Positions 52,974 to 61,722 of a stretch of DNA of 64,000 bases are shown here, piece by piece. This DNA is from Dyella terrae. Lineage in GTDB: Bacteria > Pseudomonadota > Gammaproteobacteria > Xanthomonadales > Rhodanobacteraceae. Location: positions 558,001 to 622,000 of the forward strand of contig NZ_CP089414.1 in assembly GCF_022394535.1 (NCBI RefSeq), in the 5' to 3' direction. The translations under genes and the position numbers were made by a program. Under the pieces are notes generated by a model, which made no database searches, was not told the origin of the DNA, and saw only the letters and a program-made list of their open reading frames with translations. Position 1 is the first letter of the stretch; each line of letters starts with the position of its first letter.

Positions 52974-54970
52974 CGGCTCGGCCGCGAGCGCGCCATCAAT
53001 TGGCGATAACGGGTAAGTGCCCATAGCGGGAAATAAGCGGTGTAGCCGTGATATTTCAGAAAGAACACCCGGGGGAATCCGGGTGCGTTGAAACTCGGGT
53101 GATACCAGAGGTCCGCCTCTTGCTCGCCCTGTGGTTGCTGATGGTCGAGCAGCCACTCGATGCCGCGCCGCGCCGCGTCGGATGCATGCTCACCCGCAGC
53201 GAACAGGCCGAGCAACGCCCACGCGGTGCTGTGAGGCGTGCTTACGCCGCCGTTGGTGCCGCGCAATTCAGGGTCGAAGAAGCTGTCGTTGGTTTCGCCC
53301 CAGCCGCCGTCGGCATGCTGCTTCGCGAGTAACCAGTCAACGGATCGACGAATCCACGGCTGCTGCATGTCTTCGCCGACCAGCGCAAGGCCGGCCAACA
53401 CGGACCACGTGCCGTAGATGTAATTGGTGCCCCAGCGCCCCCAGTACGAGCCATCCGGCAATTGTGCGCCATGGAGATACGTCAGGCAGCGTTCGATGGC
53501 GGGTTTGTCTTGCGGGCGGCCGAGCGCGCCGAGAAATGCCAGTACGCGTCCGGAGACATCTTCCGTCGGCGGGTCGAGCATGGCGCCATGATCAGCGAAG
53601 GGTATTTCGTTGATGTGGTAGTGCGTGTTGTTGCGGTCGAATGCCGCGAAACCGCCGTTGTCGGACTGCATGCCGATAAGCCAATCCGCGGCGCGCTCGA
53701 TGCGCTCGCGATACACGCCTTCGCGCGGGGTTCCGCGCACGGCGACGTGCAGCAGGCCAGCGACAACAGCGGTGTCGTCGAGGTCAGGGTAGTACGCATT
53801 GGCGTACTGGAAGGCCCAGCCGCCCGGCGCGAGATCCGGCGCCTGTTCGGCCCAGTCGCCCTTGAGTTCGAGTTCTTGCAAGGGCGCGAGCCACTCCATG
53901 GCGCGGGTCACCGCATCTTGCGTGGCCTCATCGGGCGAGGCGCGCAACAAAGCGAAGGCGGCCCAACCGGTGTCCCACACGGGTGACACGCAGGGTTGGC
54001 AGAACGCGGTGCCATCGTCACGATGCACGATCAGCTTCTGCAACGACTTCAGGCAGGTGGCACGCGCGGGGTGATCTTTGGCGTAGCCCAGCAGATCCAT
54101 CGCCTCCAATGCGTTCACCATCGGCGGGAAGATGCCGCCGAGGCCGTCCTCGCCATTCATGCGCGGCAGGAACCATGCTTCGGCGCGCTTAATGGCCTTG
54201 TGGCGCAACGAGGACGGTATCAGTGGGTCGCAAGTTCGCCCCAGCTTGTCCAACACGAGAAATAGCTTGCTGGTGAAGGTAGTCGTGCCGAAGTAATGGC
54301 GCTCCTGGTCGGGCGGCGTCACGAACAATTCGGCAATGCCAATGTTGCGCGGGTTTTTTGCCTTCGCCTTCATCGAGCACAGGATGAACAACGGCACCAT
54401 CGTGCTGCGCGCCCAGTACGACACCTTGTCGAGGTGGAATGGCGCCCAGCGCGGAAACAGCATGATTTCCACCGGCACGTATGGCGCAGCACGCCACGGC
54501 ACCTGCTCAAACATGGCGAGCAGGATACGTGTGAAGACGTTGCTCTTCGCCGCACCGCCTTGGGCCAGGATGGCCTCGCGAGCGCGCCGCATGTGCGGCG
54601 CATCGGGCGAGTCGCCGGCGGCCTTGAGGGCGTAATACGCTTTGACGGTGCATGACATGTCGAGCTTGCCGTCGTGATACAGCGGCCAGCCGCCATGCGT
54701 ATCGAGTCGTTGCTTGAGGCGGATGTACCGCGCCAGCTTTTCTTGCAGCACGTCATCGATCTCGTCGATGAAGTGCATCATCAGGATGTACTCGGAGGAG
54801 ATGGTGCAGTCGGTTTCGAACTCGAAACACCAGTGGCCGTCGGGCCGCTGCCGGGCCATGAGCGCGTGGCGCGCGCGGTCGATGGCCTGGTCGATGCGAT
54901 CTTTTTTGTGTTGCGGTTGACGCGAGGGGGCTAGGGTAGGAGGCGCCATGGTGGCTGGCGTATCCGTCAT
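52970..54970 (-). CDS. shc: Squalene-hopene cyclase
   Basis: A 666-residue triterpene cyclase (family about 630-720) that converts squalene to hopene and hopanol in the membrane. The proton-donor motif is DLDD (D396, D398, D399). QW repeats such as QSDNGGF, LPDGSYWGRWG and HADGGWGE are visible, and HYFGTTTFTSK is conserved. ATG 54970 overlaps the squalene synthase stop (ATGA), and its own stop overlaps hpnG. The longer ORF to 55315 is only the shadow of the upstream gene. Confidence 0.96.
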   Translation of the reverse strand: MTDTPATMAPPTLAPSRQPQHKKDRIDQAIDRARHALMARQRPDGHWCFEFETDCTISSEYILMMHFIDEIDDVLQEKLARYIRLKQRLDTHGGWPLYHDGKLDMSCTVKAYYALKAAGDSPDAPHMRRAREAILAQGGAAKSNVFTRILLAMFEQVPWRAAPYVPVEIMLFPRWAPFHLDKVSYWARSTMVPLFILCSMKAKAKNPRNIGIAELFVTPPDQERHYFGTTTFTSKLFLVLDKLGRTCDPLIPSSLRHKAIKRAEAWFLPRMNGEDGLGGIFPPMVNALEAMDLLGYAKDHPARATCLKSLQKLIVHRDDGTAFCQPCVSPVWDTGWAAFALLRASPDEATQDAVTRAMEWLAPLQELELKGDWAEQAPDLAPGGWAFQYANAYYPDLDDTAVVAGLLHVAVRGTPREGVYRERIERAADWLIGMQSDNGGFAAFDRNNTHYHINEIPFADHGAMLDPPTEDVSGRVLAFLGALGRPQDKPAIERCLTYLHGAQLPDGSYWGRWGTNYIYGTWSVLAGLALVGEDMQQPWIRRSVDWLLAKQHADGGWGETNDSFFDPELRGTNGGVSTPHSTAWALLGLFAAGEHASDAARRGIEWLLDHQQPQGEQEADLWYHPSFNAPGFPRVFFLKYHGYTAYFPLWALTRYRQLMARSRPSR

Positions 54971-56106
54971 AACGATCGTGCGTTCTTGAAGTCCGACGCT
55001 CGTCGCCACGGCCACGCTACGTTCCTTGCCTGAGGCACATCCCACTCTGGCCCTAGCGGTGTAAGTGGCAACTTGCGGGCCGCTGCGCCGAACAGAAAAC
55101 GGACCGCCGGATCGTACTTGTCGCTGAGGCGCGTCAAACCGATGGTCTGGGCAACCGCGGCGCGCGAAACCTTGACCTCTGTGCCCGACGAAAAATCCAG
55201 GCGATCCTGCAGATTGCGCAGCGTAAGCACGGCCAGGCCGATGCTCCACAGGCAGAACCGACGGAACCCGGCGTGGCGCGCGGGCACGAGCAGGGTGTAC
55301 TCCACAGCGCGGCACAGGTGAGAGTGCGCAACGCCGATCAGTTCAATCATGGCGTTGGCGTAGCGGGCATCTTGCTGGCCGGCCGTGAGGTCGCGGAGTT
55401 CCACGCCGTGACGCGCAAAGACATCACGCGGAAGCCAGCACACGCCGTGGCTGCGATCTTCCCATTGGTCCTTGAGGATGTTGGTCATCTGCAGGCCCTG
55501 GCCGAACGAAATGGCCAAGCGCATCAGCGTGCGTGTCTGCGGAACCAATTCGGGTTCGAAGTCGATAAGCAGCTTGGTGAGCATTTCACCGACCACGCCG
55601 GCGACGTGGTAGCAGTAGCGATCCATGTCACGCAGCGTCTCCAGGCCTTGCGGGCCTACGACACGCTGGAAGTCGTGCATGCCTTGCGACATCACGCGCA
55701 GGCATTCCACGATGGCTTCATGCTGCGTGGGGTTGAAGGTGTCGGTGACTTCCAGCACCAATGGCAGCCTGAACACCAGATCGCGTTCGCTTTCCGAGGT
55801 GGCATTGGATAGGCGTGGCGCGATGTCGGCGGCAAATCCGCGTGCGTCCACGTGCCCGGTGACGGCGCTGACGAAGGCGTTTTCGTAGCGACCCTTTTCT
55901 TCCGCGGTGAAAGCGGGCTCGTCTTCGATGGTGTCGGCAATGCGACAAAGCAGGTACGCGTTGGCAACGACGTCGCGCAGTGCCGGCGGCAGCTGCGGGA
56001 TCGTCAGCGCAAACGTCCGTGAAACCTTTGGAAGAATCGCTTCCTGGTAAGCGCTGGCGTTGCTCGGGGCGACCTCAGCGGCTTGTTTTGCATCGAACAT
56101 TGGCAT
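54967..56106 (-). CDS. Squalene synthase (single-enzyme, eukaryote-like type)
   Basis: A 379-residue trans-isoprenyl diphosphate synthase that couples two FPP. The first aspartate-rich motif is DTIED (D58-D62) in YLLCRIADTIEDEP, and the second is DQWED (D213-D217) followed by GVCWLPRDVF. Both the length and the SRTFALTIPQLPPALRD start fit the long one-step squalene synthases (also called SQS) rather than the short HpnC or HpnD pair. No hpnC or hpnE gene is in the window, which supports this. It begins the hopanoid operon; a HpnD-only role cannot be excluded from sequence alone. Confidence 0.85.
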   Translation of the reverse strand: MPMFDAKQAAEVAPSNASAYQEAILPKVSRTFALTIPQLPPALRDVVANAYLLCRIADTIEDEPAFTAEEKGRYENAFVSAVTGHVDARGFAADIAPRLSNATSESERDLVFRLPLVLEVTDTFNPTQHEAIVECLRVMSQGMHDFQRVVGPQGLETLRDMDRYCYHVAGVVGEMLTKLLIDFEPELVPQTRTLMRLAISFGQGLQMTNILKDQWEDRSHGVCWLPRDVFARHGVELRDLTAGQQDARYANAMIELIGVAHSHLCRAVEYTLLVPARHAGFRRFCLWSIGLAVLTLRNLQDRLDFSSGTEVKVSRAAVAQTIGLTRLSDKYDPAVRFLFGAAARKLPLTPLGPEWDVPQARNVAWPWRRASDFKNARSL

Positions 56107-56450
56107 GCCTGGGCCTTCTTAGTATTCACATACAGAGAAACCAGCAACGTCGGCATGGTATCACCCTGTCCCTGTGAGACGTAGCCATCTGACCAGAGCA
56201 AATGTCTTCGGTTTGTCGAGACGTTCACGCACGTTGAATAGATCACAGCATTCCCAGGGAAAGCGGGCGGGGTAAACGCCTGGCACTGGTGTGACGCGCC
56301 GAGAGGTGGCTACGGTGACGGGATGCGATGCCGCCGTGCGCGCGGTTCGTCCATAATGAACCGCAACTCCTCCCCGAGTTCAGGGATAAGCACACTTATG
56401 TGTCCAGAGTTTGTGCTGGCGATGGTCGGGCATACCTCGGTATCCAGCCG
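56107..56450. other. Divergent regulatory region between squalene synthase and hpnA
   Basis: 344 bases without a convincing gene. It must contain the promoters of both hopanoid transcripts. The squalene synthase ribosome site AAGAAGG is at the left edge. A partial start upstream of hpnA (GTG 56400) is possible. No clear operator was seen. Confidence 0.5.
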
Positions 56451-57428
56451 GTGAGGTCACTGGTTACTGGCGCCACGGGATTTGTCGGCTCTGCCGTCGT
56501 GCGGCGCTTGTTGCGCGAGGATCATCGCGTGCGCGTGTTGGCGCGGCGGGGTTCCGACCGGCGCAACCTGCAGGGTTTGGATGTGGAGGTGGTGGAAGCC
56601 GATCTGGCCGACGCCGCGTCGCTTGCAGGAGTTTGCGACGGTTGCGATGCCTTGTTCCACGTGGCCGCCGATTACCGCCTGTGGGCACCCAGGCCGCAGG
56701 AGTTGTATCAGACCAACGTCGAAGGAACGCGCGCCTTGCTGGATGTCGCGCGGCGGGCCGGTGTGCCGCGCGTGATCTACACCAGCAGTGTGGCAACACT
56801 GGGCATTCCCAAGGACGGCACGCCCGGCGACGAGGCGACCTCGGTGTCCCTGGCCGACATGGTGGGCCATTACAAACGTTCCAAGTTCCTGGCGGAGCAA
56901 CTCGTCAGCGAGTACGCGGCGCAGGGCTTGCCGGTGGTGATCGTGAATCCGTCCACGCCCATTGGCCCGCGGGATATCAAGCCGACGCCCACCGGGCGCA
57001 TCGTGCGCGACGCCATGGCGGGCCGCATGCCGGCGTATGTCGATACGGGACTCAACGTTGTGCATGTTGACGACGTGGCCGACGGGCACTGGCTGGCCTT
57101 CCGGAACGGTACGGTCGGTGCACGTTACGTGCTTGGCGGCACCAACCTTAGCCTGCGCGAGTTGTTGTTTGAGATCGCCGACATTGTTGGCCGCCCGCCA
57201 CCGCGTTGGCGCTTGCCGCATGGCGCGGTCATGCCGGTGGCCTATGTGGCGGAAGCGTGGGCAAGACTCACGGGCAAGCCGCCGATCGCCACGGTGGAAG
57301 AGGTGCGCATGTCCCGCAAGCGCATGTTTTTCAGCAGTGCCAAGGCCGAGCGGGAGTTGGGTTACGCCGCGGGGCCTGTGCGTCTGGCGCTGGAAGATGC
57401 GGTGGCCTGGTTCAGTCTGCACCGCTGA
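56451..57428 (+). CDS. hpnA: Hopanoid-associated sugar epimerase HpnA
   Basis: A 325-residue NAD-dependent short-chain dehydrogenase of the extended type. The Rossmann motif GATGFVG is at residues 7-13, the catalytic serine region is IYTSSVATLG and the YKRSK motif provides tyrosine and lysine. GTG 56451 gives the family start MRSLVTGATGF; GTG 56400 in the same frame is an alternative. HpnA co-occurs with hopanoid genes, but its step in side-chain processing is not firmly established. It is divergent from the squalene synthase gene and convergent with the ferritin-like gene. Confidence 0.9.
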   Translation: MRSLVTGATGFVGSAVVRRLLREDHRVRVLARRGSDRRNLQGLDVEVVEADLADAASLAGVCDGCDALFHVAADYRLWAPRPQELYQTNVEGTRALLDVARRAGVPRVIYTSSVATLGIPKDGTPGDEATSVSLADMVGHYKRSKFLAEQLVSEYAAQGLPVVIVNPSTPIGPRDIKPTPTGRIVRDAMAGRMPAYVDTGLNVVHVDDVADGHWLAFRNGTVGARYVLGGTNLSLRELLFEIADIVGRPPPRWRLPHGAVMPVAYVAEAWARLTGKPPIATVEEVRMSRKRMFFSSAKAERELGYAAGPVRLALEDAVAWFSLHR

Positions 57429-57441
57429 CTTTCACAGCGGT

Positions 57442-58332
57442 TTATTTCACAAACCGCCTCGCCAGGCGTGCCATGCGCGGGACGAAGGTTGGGCGTAGCA
57501 GGCGTTCGTCATAACCGCCCATGCGGAAGCTGTCCTGCGCCAGACAAAGGTCGATCAGTTCGCCGACCTTCAGATCCAGGCCGATCTGCTCATGCCCGGT
57601 CAGGGTGAAGTTGGCGTCCTGCATTTCGCCATTGCCATCCAGTCCCTTGGCGATGCCGATGCGCTCCCAGATCAGGAACAGCCATACGCGCATCACCTTG
57701 AGTTCGAACGCCGGGCGTCGCCACCACGGCAGTCGCTTGCGATACCACGCCACCCAATTGGCAAAGAACAGGATGTGTCGGGCTTCTTCCTGCATGACCG
57801 GCTCGAAGGTTTCCACCAGTTCGGCAGGAAAGTAACCCGTTTGCTTGGCGGACTCGAACAGGCCGAACGCGAAAAAGCTGTCGATGCACTCGCTGTAGCC
57901 GGTGACCAGCCAGCCCCACTCGGGGTCTTTCGGCACCTCGTACTCAGGTTCCGGCGCGAGTTCGATGCCGTAGGCCGCGACCATCTTGCTGAGCACCACC
58001 TTGTGGCGTGCCTCTTCGTCGCCGTCCATGGTGAGCGCTTCGTGCAGTAGTGGGTCGGCCACCGTGTTTGTGTAGGTAGCGACGCGCAGCTTGGCCTTGC
58101 CCTCGGTCTGCACGGCGATGTCCCAGATCGGCAGCGAGGTAATGCGGTGCAGGGCATCGGCGCTTAGCGTGGGCCAGTCGATCACGGCCGGCTTGTAGGG
58201 GTTGTGCGTGTCCAGCAGCATCCGGCAGAACAGACGCTTGTGTGCGTCGGAACCGATCTTGATGCGCCCCGGCTCATTGCCTGCCCAGTGGCGCATGATG
58301 TGGTCGGCGGCGGCTACGGCGTCATGGGACAT
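57442..58332 (-). CDS. Ferritin-like di-iron protein of the hopanoid cluster
   Basis: A 296-residue protein with two E-x2-H motifs (E107-H110 in DEEARH and E183-H186 in QEEARH) and acidic partners (E78, E149 candidates), the four-helix di-iron layout of the ferritin-like superfamily. It is much longer than a storage ferritin and resembles oxygenase-like or uncharacterised members. ATG 58332 follows AGGTGAGC and corrects the longer open frame. The gene is 16 bases downstream of hpnL in the hpnIJKL transcript. A role in oxidative modification of hopanoids is possible but unproven. Confidence 0.8.
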   Translation of the reverse strand: MSHDAVAAADHIMRHWAGNEPGRIKIGSDAHKRLFCRMLLDTHNPYKPAVIDWPTLSADALHRITSLPIWDIAVQTEGKAKLRVATYTNTVADPLLHEALTMDGDEEARHKVVLSKMVAAYGIELAPEPEYEVPKDPEWGWLVTGYSECIDSFFAFGLFESAKQTGYFPAELVETFEPVMQEEARHILFFANWVAWYRKRLPWWRRPAFELKVMRVWLFLIWERIGIAKGLDGNGEMQDANFTLTGHEQIGLDLKVGELIDLCLAQDSFRMGGYDERLLRPTFVPRMARLARRFVK

Positions 58333-58348
58333 GCTCACCTCAGTCGAT

Positions 58349-59368
58349 TCACGGTGTCTCGGAAAGCTTTGGCTTGCGGCGCGAGAGCCAACGGCGATGC
58401 ATGCGATGCGCTTCCGCCCACTGCCACGACAGCAGGGCGGGCACGCCAAAGCCTACTTCGCGGGCACGCTTGACCAGCGACAGTGCAATGGCGGCATCGG
58501 CGGGCAAGCCGATGATGTTGCCGAACAGCACCAGCCCGCCTTCCTGCACGCCCAGGCCCGCGGGTACGAAGAAGATGATGTGGCGCACGGCCTGGGTGGT
58601 CGCCTCGATGGCGATCGCATCCCACACGGAGATGGGAAAGCCCAGCAACTGCAAAGCCAGCCAGCTTTCGAAGCTGCCCACCACAAAACCGCCCACCTGC
58701 CATGCGCAGGCTACGGCCAGTCGTGCGGGCCTGCCGTAGAGCTTGCGGACTTCCTCGTCCAGGCGAGCGCCATCCAATAGTTCGGTGAAGCGCGAGGGGC
58801 CACCGAGCAGCTTCTCCGCAAACGTTTCCAGTCGCGAGAACATCTGGCCATGCCGCAGTATCCAGATCAGGCCGATGGGTAGCGGAAGCGTGGCCACCAC
58901 CGCCCAGATCACTGAATTGAGTGTGCCGATATGGCCCGCCATGCCGATCAGCAACAACAGGCCCAGGGCAACGAAGACGTATTGGCTGACCAGGGTCAGT
59001 AGCACTTCCATGACGACGCTGGCCGCTACGGGCGCACCGTCTAGCCCTCGCCATTTGACCAGGCGGATACCGACGATTTCGCCGCCGATATTGGCAACCG
59101 GAAGCAGGCGATTGCACGCCTCGCGCACCGTGGCAACCCAAAACAGGAAGGGCGCGCCGGCTCGCCGCTGCGGGTCGCTTGGGGCCAGTAGTGCGCGCCA
59201 GCCGAATACGTCCAGCAACAAGGGTAGGGCGTGGAAAGGTAGCAGCCAGAGCAAGGCCCAGCCTGCATGGTCGAAGGCGCCCTCAATGGCTGACCAGTTT
59301 TGGTGCGTGACCAGGATGATCGCGGCAACCAACCCGAGCAGTCCGGCGATATAGACGAAGTACTTCAT
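58349..59368 (-). CDS. hpnL: HpnL-type membrane protein (LPG-synthase-like transmembrane domain)
   Basis: A 339-residue inner-membrane protein with about 8 helices. It starts MKYFVYIAGLLGLVAAIIL and shows NIGGEIVGIRLVKWRG and FFVPAGLGVQEGGLV, the core motifs of the UPF0104/lysylphosphatidylglycerol synthase transmembrane family to which HpnL belongs. ATG 59368 overlaps the hpnK stop. It may act as a lipid flippase or transporter for hopanoid intermediates; this is family inference. Confidence 0.88.
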   Translation of the reverse strand: MKYFVYIAGLLGLVAAIILVTHQNWSAIEGAFDHAGWALLWLLPFHALPLLLDVFGWRALLAPSDPQRRAGAPFLFWVATVREACNRLLPVANIGGEIVGIRLVKWRGLDGAPVAASVVMEVLLTLVSQYVFVALGLLLLIGMAGHIGTLNSVIWAVVATLPLPIGLIWILRHGQMFSRLETFAEKLLGGPSRFTELLDGARLDEEVRKLYGRPARLAVACAWQVGGFVVGSFESWLALQLLGFPISVWDAIAIEATTQAVRHIIFFVPAGLGVQEGGLVLFGNIIGLPADAAIALSLVKRAREVGFGVPALLSWQWAEAHRMHRRWLSRRKPKLSETP

Positions 59369-60195
59369 GCGGCCGCCGGATCGCTGAAGCCCGCGCAAAG
59401 TTGGCAGTGTTCCGCCACGGCTTGTCGTACGCGTGGCGAAAGCAGGGCGGCCAGTTCGTCGGCATGCCGGTAATCGGCCATGGCAGGCGTGAGCTCTCCA
59501 TGGGTAGCCGGATGCAGGTAGATCTCGTTCAGTCCGTCGGGTAGTCGTTGCACCACGTCCAGTAGCACCTTTTCGTCCATGGCGCCCGTGTGCTGGATGC
59601 CAAATACATGATCGTTGGAGCGTACACCGGCACGGCGCAGCCGGTGGCGCATGAGTGTCAGCCAGGGTTTGAGCCAGGGGCTGGCGTTGGGTTCGGCCGG
59701 CCAGCGCACAGCGCGCAGGCCGTAGCTGCGGCCGATGGAAAGCATCAAGGTCAGCACAGTGGGATGAAGATGAAAGTGTTTGTGGGCGTTGACGTGGTCG
59801 AGCGGCAAGCCCGTGGCGGCGAACGCTTGGAACTGGGCGCGGATCTCGGCGGCCAGTTGCTCGCGCACATGCGGCAGGAAGAAGAAGCGAAATCCGTCGC
59901 GCACCATGTTATCGCCGAAGTTTCCTCGTGCATCGACCAGATCGGGTATGCGTGATGGCGGCAAGGCCGATTGTCCATCCGCGAGCACCAAATGCAGGCC
60001 CACGGCGAGGCCCGGCATCTGTCTGGCGCGCGCCACGGCATCGGCCACGGCCGGTGCCGTGACCATCAGGCTGGCCGCGCCCAGCACGCCTTCGCGATAG
60101 CCACGCTCGACCGCTTGGTTGACGGCGGTGTGCAGGCCGAAATCGTCGGCCGTCACGATCAATCGTGGGCGCGCGGGTGCGGGTGGAGCAGTCAT
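59365..60195 (-). CDS. hpnK: HpnK: YdjC-type hopanoid deacetylase
   Basis: A 276-residue YdjC/ChbG-like carbohydrate deacetylase. The metal-binding TADDFGLH at the start, VGLHLVLADG and VNAHKHFHLHPTV are the recognised motifs. In hopanoid synthesis it removes the acetyl group from N-acetylglucosaminyl-bacteriohopanetetrol. It starts 22 bases after hpnJ ends and is coupled to hpnL. Confidence 0.92.
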   Translation of the reverse strand: MTAPPAPARPRLIVTADDFGLHTAVNQAVERGYREGVLGAASLMVTAPAVADAVARARQMPGLAVGLHLVLADGQSALPPSRIPDLVDARGNFGDNMVRDGFRFFFLPHVREQLAAEIRAQFQAFAATGLPLDHVNAHKHFHLHPTVLTLMLSIGRSYGLRAVRWPAEPNASPWLKPWLTLMRHRLRRAGVRSNDHVFGIQHTGAMDEKVLLDVVQRLPDGLNEIYLHPATHGELTPAMADYRHADELAALLSPRVRQAVAEHCQLCAGFSDPAAA

Positions 60196-60217
60196 CGGTA
60201 CAGCGCAGGCCTTGCGG

Positions 60218-61645
60218 TCATGCCTCGTGTGCGCGCAGGAATCGGAAGAACTCCACGCCTTCGCGCAATCGTCGCTTGGTCATCTCCCAGCTGCCAGCCA
60301 TTTCCTTCACGATCTCCCAGATCTTGGAGGGCCGGAAATAGAAGCTGCGGTAGAACGTTTCCACGCCGTGGAAAATATCTTCCTTAGAGAGGTGCGGATA
60401 GCTGATCATCGCCAGCTGCACGCCCTTCTCGTTGACCAGGTGAGCGGAGTTATTGGGTTCCAGCCAGCCGTTCTCGATGGCCTGCTTGTACAGTGAGGTA
60501 CCCGGGTAGGGTGCGGCCAGCGACACCTGGATAGTGTGCGGGTTGATCTCCTTGGCGTACTGGATGGTGCGCGCGATGGTTTCCTTGGTTTCGCCCGGCA
60601 GGCCGAGGATGAAGGTGCCATGCACGACGATGCCGAGCTTGCGGCAGTTCTCGGTAAAGGTGCGCGCGATGTCGGTGCGCAGGCCTTTCTTGATGTTGTG
60701 CAGGATCTGGTCGTCGCCCGACTCGTAGCCCACCAGCAGCAGGCGTAGGCCGTTCTCTTTCATGATCTTCAGCGACTCGTACGGTACGTTGGCCTTGGCG
60801 TTGCAGCTCCATGTCCAGCCCATGGCGTGCAGTCCGCGCGCGATGTCGTGCACGCGATCCATGTTGGAGCTATCGGTGAAGGTGTCGTCGTCGAACATGA
60901 GTTCGCGGACTTCGGGCATGTTCTCCTTGATCCACTTCGCTTCAGCCAGCACGTTGGCGGCCGAACGCACACGGTAGCGATGGCCGCCCACCGTCTGCGG
61001 CCACAGGCAGAACGTGCACTTGGATCGGCAGCCGCGTCCGGTGTAGATCGACACGTACGGGTGCATCAAGTAGCCGATGAAGTAGCGCTCGATCTTCAGA
61101 TCGCGCTGGTAGATCGGCGCCACGAAGGGCAGATCGTCCATGTTCTCGATGGTGGCGCGCGACGGGTTGTGCTGCACGCTGCCGTCGGTCAGCTTGTAGC
61201 TGATGCCGGCGATGTCTTTGAAGGCGCGGCCTTCGGCCACTTCCTTGCAGGTGTAGTCAAACTCCTCGCGTGCCACGAAATCGATGGCCTGCGACGCGAG
61301 CAGCGAAGCATCCGGTTCCACCGCCACCTTGGCGCCCACCATGCCGATAAGGATGTTGGGGTGACGCTCCTTGAGCAGCTCCGCGAATTTCGCGTCGGTG
61401 GGGAAGGATGGCGTGCTGGTGTGAATGATCACCAGGTCGTAGGTGCCTGCAATGCCAAGGGTGTCTTCCACCGACAGTTCTTCCACCGGGGCGTCGAGCA
61501 CGCGCGATCCGGGGACGAGTGCGGCCGGCTGCGCCAGCCAGGTGGGATACCAGAAACTCTTGATCTCGCGTTTGGCTTGGTAACGGGAACCGGCTCCGCC
61601 GTCGAAACCATCAAACGAAGGGGCTTGTAGAAAAAGCGTCTTCAT
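60218..61645 (-). CDS. hpnJ: HpnJ: radical SAM enzyme for bacteriohopanetetrol cyclitol ether
   Basis: A 475-residue enzyme with a cobalamin-binding-like N-terminal domain (VIIHTSTPSFPTDA) and a radical SAM core. The [4Fe-4S] cluster cysteines are C206, C210 and C213 (GRGCRSKCTFCLW). It contracts or rearranges the glucosamine to form the cyclitol ether side chain. ATG 61645 matches the family start MKTLFLQAPSFDGFDGGAGS and follows GGAGC; longer in-frame starts exist upstream. It lies 77 bases downstream of hpnI. Confidence 0.92.
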   Translation of the reverse strand: MKTLFLQAPSFDGFDGGAGSRYQAKREIKSFWYPTWLAQPAALVPGSRVLDAPVEELSVEDTLGIAGTYDLVIIHTSTPSFPTDAKFAELLKERHPNILIGMVGAKVAVEPDASLLASQAIDFVAREEFDYTCKEVAEGRAFKDIAGISYKLTDGSVQHNPSRATIENMDDLPFVAPIYQRDLKIERYFIGYLMHPYVSIYTGRGCRSKCTFCLWPQTVGGHRYRVRSAANVLAEAKWIKENMPEVRELMFDDDTFTDSSNMDRVHDIARGLHAMGWTWSCNAKANVPYESLKIMKENGLRLLLVGYESGDDQILHNIKKGLRTDIARTFTENCRKLGIVVHGTFILGLPGETKETIARTIQYAKEINPHTIQVSLAAPYPGTSLYKQAIENGWLEPNNSAHLVNEKGVQLAMISYPHLSKEDIFHGVETFYRSFYFRPSKIWEIVKEMAGSWEMTKRRLREGVEFFRFLRAHEA

Positions 61646-61722
61646 GGGATTGCCAAGCTCCTGCAGCAGTTTGTTCTGCGTTTGCAACGAGTGGTTCATC
61701 GCACTTTTCGGCCTTGCGTTCA

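Noticed and set aside
52970..55315. Long 781-residue version of squalene-hopene cyclase
   Set aside because: The first 115 residues are low-complexity arginine-rich translation of the upstream gene in another frame; ATG 54970 with an ATGA overlap is the true start.
56004..56246. 80-residue minus-strand ORF overlapping the start of squalene synthase
   Set aside because: It is out of frame with the squalene synthase, has no ribosome site and no family features; it is a shadow of the leader region.
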